A stretch of 64,000 nucleotides of DNA from an uncultured Clostridia bacterium (GCA_937900415.1 CALCEY010000011.1:13817-77816); one strand, 5' to 3'. Shown: positions 54,386-62,313, numbered from the stretch's first letter. Translations and numbers: made by a program. The notes: generated from the letters alone by a model not told the origin.

Positions 54386-55069
54386 ATGCGCAGTATGAAA
54401 GAGAGAAAAAACGTTTATAAAATAATTATATTTATCGTTACGGTTTTAGCATTGTTTGCAGCAGGTCATATGTTCGGTCTGTCGGATTATCTGAGCGACG
54501 TGGACAATCTTGTTTCCATAGGCGTATATGTTGAAGAGAACATGGCGGCAGCCCTTGCAGTGTATATGGTTTTGACTGTAATAGGCTGCGTGCTTTTGGC
54601 TTTGCCCGGAGTTACTTTTGCTGTTGCGGCAGGAATGATTTTCGGACCTGCGACAGGAAGCGCAGCCTGTCTGGCTGCCACAACCTTAGGCGCCATGGCT
54701 TCCTTTTTGGCGGGGAGATATTTCCTCAAAGACGGAATAAAACCGAAGCTTGAGAAAAATAAGACTTTGAAAAAACTTCTGTTTTCAGACGATGACAAAA
54801 ATGAGATAATACTCTTAATGATAACGAGGATGGTACCGATTTTTCCGTATAATCTTCAGAATTTTGCCTATGGAATAACTGATATCGGATTTTGGAAATA
54901 TTCTGTATTTACATTTGTATTTATGACGCCGGGAGTCCTGTTTTTTACAACAGCTGCGGCTGGGATTACAGCCTCCGGCGATAAATGGAAATATTTCGGA
55001 GCCTCCTGTGTTTTTGCTGCTATAGTTACTTTAGCTGTAATCTTTATAAAGAAAAAATATATTAAATGA
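54386..55069 (+). CDS. TVP38/TMEM64 family membrane protein 1
   Basis: A DedA-related VTT-domain protein with about six hydrophobic helices. Family signatures are LALPGVTFAVAAGMIFGPATG, the glycine-rich re-entrant region GAMASFLAGRYFLKDG, and RMVPIFPYNLQNFAYGIT with VFMTPGVLFFTTAAAG. VTT proteins move lipids or act with ion gradients; no substrate is known for this one. The start is uncertain (54359, 54362, 54386 or 54395 are all in frame, none with a good ribosome site); I choose 54386, just after the hairpin and the -10-like element. A second paralogue lies at 58386. Confidence 0.85.
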   Translation: MRSMKERKNVYKIIIFIVTVLALFAAGHMFGLSDYLSDVDNLVSIGVYVEENMAAALAVYMVLTVIGCVLLALPGVTFAVAAGMIFGPATGSAACLAATTLGAMASFLAGRYFLKDGIKPKLEKNKTLKKLLFSDDDKNEIILLMITRMVPIFPYNLQNFAYGITDIGFWKYSVFTFVFMTPGVLFFTTAAAGITASGDKWKYFGASCVFAAIVTLAVIFIKKKYIK

Positions 55070-55081
55070 CCGGGAAAGTTA

Positions 55082-56665
55082 ATGATGAAAAAGGCGATTA
55101 TCATATTTACAAGAGTTCCTGTCCCAGGAATGACCAAAACCCGTCTCATGCCTTTTCTTACGGGGGAAGAATGTGCAAGGCTTCATGAGACTTTTATTAA
55201 AAAAATATATGGCACTTGTCTTTCGTCAAAGGAAGCTGAATTGGTCATAGCTTATACTCCGGAAGGTGAAGAGAATATTTTGATGGAAATTATTCCTTCT
55301 CATTTTAAAAACGGAGGAAAGACTTTAATTCAAAGAGGAGGAGATATGGGAAAAAGGATGGAAAACGCTTTTTCCGATGTCTTCTCTTTGGGGTATGACA
55401 GAGCGATACTGATAGGTACGGATATTCCGGACATTACGGAAAAAATAATAGAAGAAGCATTTGATTTGCTTGAGGAAAACGATATTGTGATAAATCCGAC
55501 GCTGGACGGAGGATATTATCTTATAGGAATGAAAGAAACTCATCGCAGAATCTGGAATATAAAAGAATATGGAACAGGCTCTGTGTTTGAGGATACTTTA
55601 AAGCATATAAAGGCTCTCGGCCTTAAAGCTGCTAAAGGAGCAATGTGCCGCGATATAGATACTGAAGAAGATTTGAAGGCATATTGTGAAAAGAGAAGAG
55701 AACCCACGGAGTGTATACACTGTGGAAAATGCGTTGAAAGCTGTCTTTTCCTTAAAAAGTATGGGATTGACTTAAGCGGTTTTGCAGAGCGTCCGGAGCT
55801 TGCATATTCCTGCTTTTTATGCGGAAAGTGCAGCAGGGTATGTCCCGTCGAAATAGACGGAGCGGCCATAGCTTTAAAACACAGGCAGGAAGCGGCGCTT
55901 ATGCAGAAGAAAAAGCTGTATAAAGAATATAGAGGAATATTATGGGAAAAGAATCCTTATAAATTTTCAAATTACAGAAAAGGCGAACGCAGATCCATAC
56001 TGTTTCCCGGCTGTAATTTCACTGCTTTTTTCCCCCGTACAATGAAGAAGCTTGAAGAAATGATGAGAGCTCATAATATAGGCGTAATTTATGACTGCTG
56101 CCAGAATCCCGTTTATCAGCTGGGATTTTATGAAGACAGCAGTGAGAATTTCAACGAGATGGAAGCAAAGATGAAAAAAGCAGGAGCAGAAGAGATAATA
56201 GTCTTATGCCCGAATTGCTATCATTTTATGAAGGAAAGGTGCGATATACCCGTTGTTTCCGTCTATGAGAAGCTTTATGAGCTGGGAGAAGGCGGAAAAA
56301 TTTCAGAAAAAGCTCTCGATGTGTTTTTTCCATGTCCCGAAAGAAGCTCAAAAGAAATGTTTGAAAGCATAAAGCTGTTTTTGGAAAGGGAAGCCGTTGA
56401 TTCCTTTGAGGACGTGCAGTGCTGCGGTCTCGGAGGCTGCGGAGGTTCAAAAGAGCCTGAGCTTGCCGAAAATATGATAGAAAAGGCGAAAAACAATGCG
56501 AAGGGCAAGCCGCTCTATACTTACTGCGCTTCCTGCGTCAGCAATTTCAGAAGAGGCGGAATGAAAGACGCTTATCATATTTTACCCTTGATTTTAGGCG
56601 TTGATGAGGAAGTTCCGCTCAATATAAGATCATTGGTGAACAGAGCAAAGAGGAAACTGTTGTGA
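55082..56665 (+). CDS. Fusion: DUF2064/TIGR04282-type transferase + HdrD/GlpC-like iron-sulfur oxidoreductase
   Basis: Residues about 1-205 are a nucleotidyl/glycosyl-transferase-like domain of the DUF2064 family (the one NCBI names TIGR04282, arsenosugar biosynthesis glycosyltransferase): FTRVPVPGMTKTRL, LIGTDIPDITEK and NPTLDGGYYLIGM. Residues about 210-260 hold two [4Fe-4S] motifs (CIHCGKCVESC and CFLCGKCSRVCP). The rest is a cysteine-rich CCG-type domain as in HdrD and GlpC (FPGCNF, DCCQNP, LCPNCYHF, QCCGLGGCGGS, YCASCVSNF), which in HdrB/HdrD holds noncubane clusters acting on thiols or disulfides. I know no characterised protein with this fusion. It suggests redox chemistry on a sulfur or selenium group coupled to sugar transfer. 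Confidence 0.85.
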   Translation: MMKKAIIIFTRVPVPGMTKTRLMPFLTGEECARLHETFIKKIYGTCLSSKEAELVIAYTPEGEENILMEIIPSHFKNGGKTLIQRGGDMGKRMENAFSDVFSLGYDRAILIGTDIPDITEKIIEEAFDLLEENDIVINPTLDGGYYLIGMKETHRRIWNIKEYGTGSVFEDTLKHIKALGLKAAKGAMCRDIDTEEDLKAYCEKRREPTECIHCGKCVESCLFLKKYGIDLSGFAERPELAYSCFLCGKCSRVCPVEIDGAAIALKHRQEAALMQKKKLYKEYRGILWEKNPYKFSNYRKGERRSILFPGCNFTAFFPRTMKKLEEMMRAHNIGVIYDCCQNPVYQLGFYEDSSENFNEMEAKMKKAGAEEIIVLCPNCYHFMKERCDIPVVSVYEKLYELGEGGKISEKALDVFFPCPERSSKEMFESIKLFLEREAVDSFEDVQCCGLGGCGGSKEPELAENMIEKAKNNAKGKPLYTYCASCVSNFRRGGMKDAYHILPLILGVDEEVPLNIRSLVNRAKRKLL

Positions 56666-57336
56666 AAATATCTGTAATAATACCGGTTTTTAACGAAAAG
56701 ACGACGATAGAAAGTCTTTTGGAGCAGCTGGAAAAAATAAAAAATGACTGCGAGATAATTTTCGTTGACGGTGGCAGTACCGATGGAACGACAGAAAAGA
56801 TTCCGGAAAGCATGAAACTTGTAAACAGTCCAAAAGGCAGGGCTGAGCAGATGAATGAAGGCGCTCGAATAAGCAGCGGAGAAGTATTGTTCTTTCTCCA
56901 TTGCGATAGTTTTATCCCGGAGGACGCCTTGAATCAGATAGAAGATGTCATGAAATCTTACAGAGCCGGCTGTTTTGGAATTTCTTTCATTGGAGCGGGA
57001 TTTCTTATGAAATGCTGTGGACATCTCTCAAACTTAAGAGTGAAATTGTGGAAAATAGCTTTCGGCGATCAGGGAATCTTTATAGAGAGAGATTTGTTCT
57101 TTGAAATAGGAGGTTTTCCGAAGCTGCCGCTTATGGAGGACTACCAGTTTTCTTTGAATCTCAGAGAAAAGAAAATTGACATAGGTATGACAAGAGATAA
57201 AATTTATACGTCTGACAGGCGATATGCAAAAGGCGGAGTCATAAGAACAATGTGGAGGATGCACAGCTTAAGGCGCAAATACAGAAAAGGTGAAGACATA
57301 GAGAAAATTGCAGCCTTGTATAAAGATATAAGGTGA
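56662..57336 (+). CDS. TIGR04283-type family 2 glycosyltransferase
   Basis: A GT-A fold transferase of 224 residues. It has VIIPVFNEKTTIES, IIFVDGGSTDGTTE, KGRAEQMNEGA, FFLHCDSFIP (DxD-like metal site) and FGDQGIFIERDLFFEIGGFP with LMEDYQFSLNLREK, which are the features of the family NCBI names TIGR04283 (arsenosugar biosynthesis glycosyltransferase). It starts with GTG overlapping the upstream stop by 4 bases. TIGR04282 and TIGR04283 genes often lie together, and here the first is the N-terminal part of the preceding fusion. The real acceptor is unknown; no arsenite methyltransferase is in the window. Confidence 0.88.
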   Translation: MKISVIIPVFNEKTTIESLLEQLEKIKNDCEIIFVDGGSTDGTTEKIPESMKLVNSPKGRAEQMNEGARISSGEVLFFLHCDSFIPEDALNQIEDVMKSYRAGCFGISFIGAGFLMKCCGHLSNLRVKLWKIAFGDQGIFIERDLFFEIGGFPKLPLMEDYQFSLNLREKKIDIGMTRDKIYTSDRRYAKGGVIRTMWRMHSLRRKYRKGEDIEKIAALYKDIR

Positions 57337-57352
57337 TAAGAGGGTAAAAATA

Positions 57353-58405
57353 TTGATAGACAAGATAAAGAGTTATGTAAACTTGAAGAAATTCAAAGAC
57401 GCGATAGAGATTCCGGCGGCCGCCTCCGTAGAGCTTTTTGAGCTGGCGAGGGGCGAATATAATGCAAACTATTTGTTTGAGCATCCTATAAGCGGGAAAA
57501 AACTTGTTTTCAGACTTAATACGGCGAGCCAGATGCATCTTTCAAATCAGATAGGATATGAATACAATGCTTTGAAGCTTTTGGAAAATTCGGGCAGGAC
57601 TCCCAAAGCCCTGTATGTAGACGGAAGTCTTGAACATCTCGACTACGGCGTACTGGTGATGGAATTTCTGCCTGGAAGACATCTGAGATATGATACAGAC
57701 ATGGATAAGGCGGCGAATATACTGGCGGATATACATGCGGTTTCCGTAACTGAAGACTGCGGCCTGATAACTCCCGAAAATCCTCCGGCGGCTATGCTCG
57801 ATGAATGTGAGAGTATGGCTGAAATTTATTATAAGTCAGAGCTTTGCGACATGAAGATAAAGAAAAAGATCGAAGCAATGTTGCATAAAGGGAAAAAATT
57901 GGCTGATTCTTACAGATACTGCGGCGTGGGAAATTATAAATGCATAGTCAATACGGAATTGAATTCAAACAATTTTCTCATAGAAGAAAATACGAAAACG
58001 GAAACCGGAGAAAATCTGTCAAGGGATTGCGGATATAAAGCTGATTGCCTCGTGGACTGGGAAAAACCGATTTTAGGCGACCCTGCCCAGGATATAGGAC
58101 ATTTCCTTGCACCGACGACCACATTCTGGAAAACAGACGTGATACTCGGAAAAAATGAAATGAACGAATTTGTCCGTCGTTACAAGAAGCAGACAGCCGG
58201 CAGGTTTGAAACTTACGGAATAGAGGAGAGGGTAAACATCTTTGTACCGATAAACTGCCTCAGGGGAATAACGTGGTCGGCTATGGCGTTTGTGGAATAT
58301 AACCGGCCGGATAGACCTATAAAGAATGAATACACGTTTAATAAAATCTGTTCATATTTAAAAAGTGAATTTTTGGAGGTTATAGATGAAGAATTTCTGG
58401 AATAA
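57353..58405 (+). CDS. APH/choline-kinase-like phosphotransferase with altered catalytic loop
   Basis: A 350-residue protein kinase-like fold of the phosphotransferase enzyme family. The N lobe has KKLVFRLNTASQ (Lys/Arg ATP contact) and YEYNALKLLENSG, and the hinge is VLVMEFLPGRHL. The catalytic loop, normally HxDxxxxN, reads NTELNSNN (about residues 199-206). The metal loop is normal (CLVDWEKPILGDPAQDIGHF). Thus the base-like Asp is Glu and the His is Asn; this may be a feature of the subfamily or signal loss of activity. The start is TTG (57353). A sugar or lipid head-group is the likely substrate given its place between a glycosyltransferase and TVP38. Confidence 0.75.
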   Translation: MIDKIKSYVNLKKFKDAIEIPAAASVELFELARGEYNANYLFEHPISGKKLVFRLNTASQMHLSNQIGYEYNALKLLENSGRTPKALYVDGSLEHLDYGVLVMEFLPGRHLRYDTDMDKAANILADIHAVSVTEDCGLITPENPPAAMLDECESMAEIYYKSELCDMKIKKKIEAMLHKGKKLADSYRYCGVGNYKCIVNTELNSNNFLIEENTKTETGENLSRDCGYKADCLVDWEKPILGDPAQDIGHFLAPTTTFWKTDVILGKNEMNEFVRRYKKQTAGRFETYGIEERVNIFVPINCLRGITWSAMAFVEYNRPDRPIKNEYTFNKICSYLKSEFLEVIDEEFLE

Positions 58406-59096
58406 AAAAAATGTCGCAAGACTTATTCTGCTTGCGCTTGTGCTCTTTTTCCTCTGCGGATATTTCATGATACCGGAATTTAATGAAAAGATTAAGGAAA
58501 TATTCTCGCTTTTCAGCGGCATGAGCGTTGAAACTATTGTTGAATACATAAGGTCCTTCGGAATATGGGCGGCTGTTGTGTCATTTCTGCTGATGGTATT
58601 TCAGTCGGTGGCAGCGCCTTTGCCGGCATTTTTACTTACATTTGCCAACGCAGCAATCTTCGGATGGTGGCAGGGCGCCATACTCTCATGGAGCAGCGCT
58701 ATGGCCGGAGCCTGGGTATGCTTTGTAATTGCCAGATTAGCAGGCAGAGACGCTGTTGAAAAGCTCACTTCGAAATTTGCCATGGACAGCGTAGATATTT
58801 ATTTTGAAAGATACGGAAAATATACTATATTGATCTGCCGTTTGCTTCCGTTTGTTTCTTTTGATTTTATAAGCTATGCGGCAGGTTTGACGTCGATGAA
58901 GACGGCGCCTTTCCTGATAGCCACCGGCATAGGACAGCTTCCGGCGACTATCGTATATTCCTATGTTGGGGGAATGCTTACAGGCAGCGTAAAGACGGTC
59001 GTCACAGCGCTTCTGATAATTTTTGCTTTATTTACGTTAGTATTTTTGGCTAAAAAGATATATAATGATAAACATAAGGAGGATAAAAAAATATGA
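58386..59096 (+). CDS. TVP38/TMEM64 family membrane protein 2
   Basis: A 236-residue VTT/DedA-superfamily protein with about six helices. Signatures are FQSVAAPLPAFLLTFANAAIFG, WSSAMAGAWVCFVIARLAGRD and CRLLPFVSFDFISYAAGLTSM (the conserved Arg-Pro segment), with GTGIGQLPATIVYSYVG-like sequence after it. TTTTTGGAGG precedes the ATG inside the 3' end of the kinase gene (20-base overlap). It differs clearly from paralogue 1 at 54386, so the unit encodes two distinct VTT proteins. Confidence 0.88.
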   Translation: MKNFWNKKNVARLILLALVLFFLCGYFMIPEFNEKIKEIFSLFSGMSVETIVEYIRSFGIWAAVVSFLLMVFQSVAAPLPAFLLTFANAAIFGWWQGAILSWSSAMAGAWVCFVIARLAGRDAVEKLTSKFAMDSVDIYFERYGKYTILICRLLPFVSFDFISYAAGLTSMKTAPFLIATGIGQLPATIVYSYVGGMLTGSVKTVVTALLIIFALFTLVFLAKKIYNDKHKEDKKI

Positions 59097-59704
59097 AAAA
59101 GATCGAAGTAAATGCAATCGGCGAGCAGTGCCCGATTCCTGTTGTTAAAGCCACAAAAGCGCTTAAGGAAATGAAAGAGGCCGGCATTGTAGAGGTTCAT
59201 GTCGACAACGAAGTTGCAGTTCAGAACCTGCTTCGTCTGGCACAGAGTCAGAACCTCGAAGCTAAGAGCGAAAAACTTGATGAAAAGCATTTTACGGTAG
59301 CTATAAATTATGAAGGAACTCCTGTCGATACCGAGGAAGAAAATATTGCCTGCATACCTGACAGCCGCGGCGATATGGTTGTTGTAATAAGCTCTGACCG
59401 CATGGGTTCGGGCAATGATGAACTTGGAAAAGTTTTGATGAAAGGTTTTATTTATGCCGTTTCCCAGCTTGAAAAACTTCCTAAAACAATGTTGTTTTAT
59501 AACGGTGGCGCCACTATTACTACCGAAGGCTCTGCCTCTCTTGAGGATCTCAAGAGCATGGAAGCTCAGGGGGTTGAAATATTAACGTGCGGAACATGCC
59601 TTGACTACTATAATCTTAAGGACAAGCTGGCCGTAGGAAACGTTACAAATATGTACAGCATAGTTGAGGCTATGAACGGTGCAGCGAAAATTTTGAGACC
59701 GTAG
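59093..59704 (+). CDS. yedF: YedF: TusA-like plus DsrE-like selenium/sulfur transfer protein
   Basis: An N-terminal TusA/SirA domain (about 1-75) with GEQCPIPVVKA, whose Cys13 is the usual persulfide or perselenide site, is joined to a C-terminal DsrE-like domain (about 95-203) with SSDRMGSGNDELGKVLMKGF and the pair CGTC. This two-domain form is the selenium metabolism protein YedF, found mostly in genomes that use selenium. It overlaps the TVP38 gene by 4 bases. No selD, selA or selB is in the window, so the selenium link comes from the family. Confidence 0.9.
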   Translation: MKKIEVNAIGEQCPIPVVKATKALKEMKEAGIVEVHVDNEVAVQNLLRLAQSQNLEAKSEKLDEKHFTVAINYEGTPVDTEEENIACIPDSRGDMVVVISSDRMGSGNDELGKVLMKGFIYAVSQLEKLPKTMLFYNGGATITTEGSASLEDLKSMEAQGVEILTCGTCLDYYNLKDKLAVGNVTNMYSIVEAMNGAAKILRP

Positions 59705-59715
59705 GGTTTTAAATC

Positions 59716-59952
59716 ATGAGACAGAAAGAACTTAGACTTATAATAACATTTAACTCCACAACGGACGCTATGCGATTTGAAAAATACTGCAAACAGAACG
59801 AAATAGAGGGCAGGCTGATTCCTGTTCCAAGAATAATTTCTGCCAGCTGTGGTATGTGCTTCAGAACCTCTCCGGAAAATAAAGAGAGGATTGAGGCTGA
59901 TATTGACAATGCGGGACTGAGCGTGGCGGGAATATATCAGATTGTAATATAG
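59716..59952 (+). CDS. DUF3343 putative Se/S carrier-like protein
   Basis: A 78-residue protein of the DUF3343 family: LIITFNSTTDAMRFEKYCK, a middle PVPRIISASCGMCFR with Cys45 and Cys48, and an amphipathic end. The CxxC-like pair is the proposed carrier site. DUF3343 and YedF genes often neighbour each other. It is the last gene of the unit, with a terminator 44 bases after its stop. Confidence 0.85.
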   Translation: MRQKELRLIITFNSTTDAMRFEKYCKQNEIEGRLIPVPRIISASCGMCFRTSPENKERIEADIDNAGLSVAGIYQIVI

Positions 59953-59995
59953 GTGTTGCCGTTTTCTGCTTGTACAGAAAAAGCGGGAAAACCGA

Positions 59996-60034
59996 AGAAA
60001 AACGTCCGCGAGTAATCTCCCGGACGTTTTTCTC
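59996..60034. terminator. Bidirectional terminator between DUF3343 and SASP genes
   Basis: AGAAAAACGTCCG (59996-60008) pairs with CGGACGTTTTTCT (60021-60033) around a 12-base loop. The A and T runs on both arms let it end the convergent transcripts on both strands. Confidence 0.88.
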
Positions 60035-60075
60035 TGTTAAGAAATATAATGATAAATTTTCTTTTTGCGGAAAAA

Positions 60076-60276
60076 CTATTTTCCAGCCAGCTGTCTTTCG
60101 GCCATTTCAACTAATTTCTTAGTCATATAGCCGCCGACGTAACCATTCTGTCTTGCAGTAAGGTTACCCTTATCAGCCTGTTCGTAGTTAGAAAGACCAA
60201 GCTCATTTGCAACCTCTGTCTTCAAACTGTTTAACGCAGGCTTTGCGTTGATGTTCATCTTATCTTGTAATGACAT
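60076..60276 (-). CDS. Alpha/beta-type small acid-soluble spore protein
   Basis: A 66-residue DNA-binding protein that coats the chromosome in the spore core. It has ALNSLKTEVANELGLSNY (with the GPR protease site near the Glu), GNLTARQNGYVGGYMTKKLVEMAE, the two conserved blocks of the family, and the typical GlyGly turn. Start is ATG 60276, with AGGAGGTGAAC just before it; an in-frame GTG overlaps that site. It should be expressed in the forespore from a sigma-G promoter; I could not fix such a promoter by eye. It shows the organism can, or recently could, sporulate. Confidence 0.93.
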   Translation of the reverse strand: MSLQDKMNINAKPALNSLKTEVANELGLSNYEQADKGNLTARQNGYVGGYMTKKLVEMAERQLAGK

Positions 60277-60504
60277 TTTGTTCACCTCCTATTACATCAA
60301 TAGTGTTGCACAGGCGATAGATTATTATGTCATGCAATAAATGGTTATTCTGGACTCCGCTGGAAAAAAATATTTGAAGGCGTATTATAGAAATGATATT
60401 TTTATTTCATACTTTTGATATGAACGGTTAAAAATTTGATTTTATTTTCGATATGAGGTAATATACATTTATTCTGAATTTAGTATTTGCAACGGAGAAT
60501 TTTT

Positions 60505-61041
60505 ATGAGAATAATTGCAGGAGAATTTAAAGGCAGACGGCTTGAAACGCCGGAGGATGACCAGATAAGACCGACGACGGATAAGGTTAAGGAGGCTATG
60601 TTCAGTATAGTTTTACCATGGCTTTCAGGAGGAGTATGCGTGGATTTGTTTTCAGGAACAGGCAATTTGGGATTGGAAGCAATCTCGAGAGGCGCTTCAA
60701 AATGTTATTTTGCCGATAATTCAAGAAAGAGCGTAAGCATGATAAGGCGAAATATAGAATATTGCAGAGCTGGGGACAGAGCAGTTTTGCTTCCGGGAGA
60801 TTATATGAGAGCTCTTGAAAGAATAAACGAAAAGATTGACGTATTTCTTCTGGATCCTCCTTATGAAGCCGGATATTATGAGAGCTGCTTTGATAAGATA
60901 AGAGAGCTTGAGCTGCTGGCGGAGGATGGAATTATAGTCGCCGAGCACAGAAATGATTTGAAGCTTCCGGAAGAGCTGGCCGGTTTTATTAAGATAAAGG
61001 AGAGAAAGTACGGCAATATAATATTAAGCGTTTATCAATAG
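60505..61041 (+). CDS. rsmD: 16S rRNA (guanine-966-N2)-methyltransferase RsmD
   Basis: Methylates G966 of 16S rRNA. MRIIAGEFKGRRLETP, the SAM-binding VDLFSGTGNLGLEAISRGA and the catalytic FLLDPPYEAGYYE are diagnostic. At 178 residues it is normal. Start is ATG 60505 with ACGGAGAA before it; TTG at 60487 is rejected. It is followed by coaD, as in most Firmicutes. Confidence 0.95.
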   Translation: MRIIAGEFKGRRLETPEDDQIRPTTDKVKEAMFSIVLPWLSGGVCVDLFSGTGNLGLEAISRGASKCYFADNSRKSVSMIRRNIEYCRAGDRAVLLPGDYMRALERINEKIDVFLLDPPYEAGYYESCFDKIRELELLAEDGIIVAEHRNDLKLPEELAGFIKIKERKYGNIILSVYQ

Positions 61042-61203
61042 ATTGGATATAGAAAATCCGGCATTTATATGAACGGATGTATTTTTCCTAAATATTTTTT
61101 GAAAAATGTTCAGGGAAATTTTAAATGCTTTAAGTCAAAAAGAACAATACTTTTCTTAAGCAGCTTTTGACATTTCAAAGGAGAGTAAAGCGGAGATAAA
61201 AGG

Positions 61204-61232
61204 TTGCTTATATGATTTTGATATGATAAAAT
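61204..61232 (+). promoter_or_regulatory. Probable promoter of coaD
   Basis: TTGCTT (61204-61209), 17 bases and TAAAAT (61227-61232) with an extended TGA before the -10, 26 bases before the coaD start. Confidence 0.5.
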
Positions 61233-61258
61233 AAAAAATATTAGATTTGGAGGAAAGC

Positions 61259-61744
61259 ATGAAAACTAAGGCGCTTTACGCTGGCTCTTTCGATCCGCTT
61301 ACTTTAGGACATCTTGACATAATAGAGAGGGCGGCGGGCATCTTTGATGAAATTGTAGTCGGAGTTGTTGTAAATCTTGAAAAACGAACTATGTTTTCTT
61401 TTGAGGAAAGAATGGAAATGATCGAAGAAGCTACAGCGCATCTTTCCAATGTAAAGGTTGATATGTGCGACGGACTTCTGGCTGATTTTGTGAACGATAA
61501 CGGTTTTAACGTAGTGGTTCGGGGGCTTAGAGGAATGTCGGATTTTGACAGCGAACAGCAGATGGCTCAGCTGCACCAGTATTTGTATAACGATAATACT
61601 GAAACCGTATTTTTGATGTCCGATTCAAAATATGCGTTTATAAGTTCCACAATGGCTAAGCAGGTTATATCCCTTGGGGGAAAAGGAGATATGCTCGTAC
61701 CGCCTTGTGTATTAAAAAGGATGAAAGGAAGATTGAACAAGTAA
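61259..61744 (+). CDS. coaD: Phosphopantetheine adenylyltransferase
   Basis: Makes dephospho-CoA from 4'-phosphopantetheine and ATP. It has AGSFDPLTLGHLDIIERA (T/HxGH nucleotidyltransferase site), VVRGLRGMSDFDSE and YAFISSTMAKQVISLGG (ISST motif). At 161 residues it is full length. Start is ATG 61259 with GGAGG 6 bases before it. Its stop overlaps the next start by one base. Confidence 0.97.
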   Translation: MKTKALYAGSFDPLTLGHLDIIERAAGIFDEIVVGVVVNLEKRTMFSFEERMEMIEEATAHLSNVKVDMCDGLLADFVNDNGFNVVVRGLRGMSDFDSEQQMAQLHQYLYNDNTETVFLMSDSKYAFISSTMAKQVISLGGKGDMLVPPCVLKRMKGRLNK

Positions 61745-62313
61745 TGGAAAATACGATGAAAGTTTTAGAACTTCTTGAAGAATTGGAAGATATAGTCGAT
61801 GAAGCAACAGGACTTCCCTTGACGGGAAAGATTATGCTTGATGCCGAAGAAATTTTCCAGATTGTTCGCGAGATTAGGCTTGCTTTGCCTGATGATGTGC
61901 AGCAGGCAAAATGGATAAGAGACGAGAGAGACAGAATTTTGGCCGAGGCTAAAACGGAATATGAACGCATAATCAGAGAAGCTAAGAAACAGGCCGACTA
62001 CCTCGTGGAGACAGATGATATAACGTTGAGAGCAACAAAGCTTGCCGCCGAAATCAAACAGGACGCCGAGACTCACGCTCGCGTTATGAGGATGAGAACT
62101 TATGATTATGTGGACAAGATGTTATACGATATGCAAGGCAAGATGGATGAGATGAATATGAAGTATTTCGGAGAGATGTACAGCAATCTTGAGGCAACTT
62201 TCGCCCATATCAACGAGACTCTTGCCGCTAACAGGGAAGAAATGAAAAATCTCGCATATAAGACTCAGAACGAGGTCGAGTCCGGCACATTTGCCGAAAG
62301 CATAGAGGAATAA
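61744..62313 (+). CDS. Coiled-coil protein downstream of coaD (DivIVA/ATPase-b-like), unknown function
   Basis: A 189-residue, highly charged helical protein: KVLELLEELEDIVDEATG, PLTGKIMLDAEEIFQIVREI, then a long coiled-coil rich in Glu/Lys/Arg/Ala (about 60-110) and RMRTYDYVDKMLYDMQ. Such a protein, often called ATPase or b-subunit-like in databases, commonly follows coaD in Clostridia. The opening segment suggests a membrane-domain or cell-division scaffold like SepF/DivIVA partners, but this is not established. There is no transmembrane helix. Start is ATG 61744, inside the coaD stop. Confidence 0.75.
   Translation: MENTMKVLELLEELEDIVDEATGLPLTGKIMLDAEEIFQIVREIRLALPDDVQQAKWIRDERDRILAEAKTEYERIIREAKKQADYLVETDDITLRATKLAAEIKQDAETHARVMRMRTYDYVDKMLYDMQGKMDEMNMKYFGEMYSNLEATFAHINETLAANREEMKNLAYKTQNEVESGTFAESIEE

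Noticed and set aside
53424..59952. True arsenic-resistance or arsenosugar operon
   Set aside because: The family names suggest it, but no arsenite methyltransferase, ArsR, ArsB or arsenate reductase is present, while Se/S carriers are.
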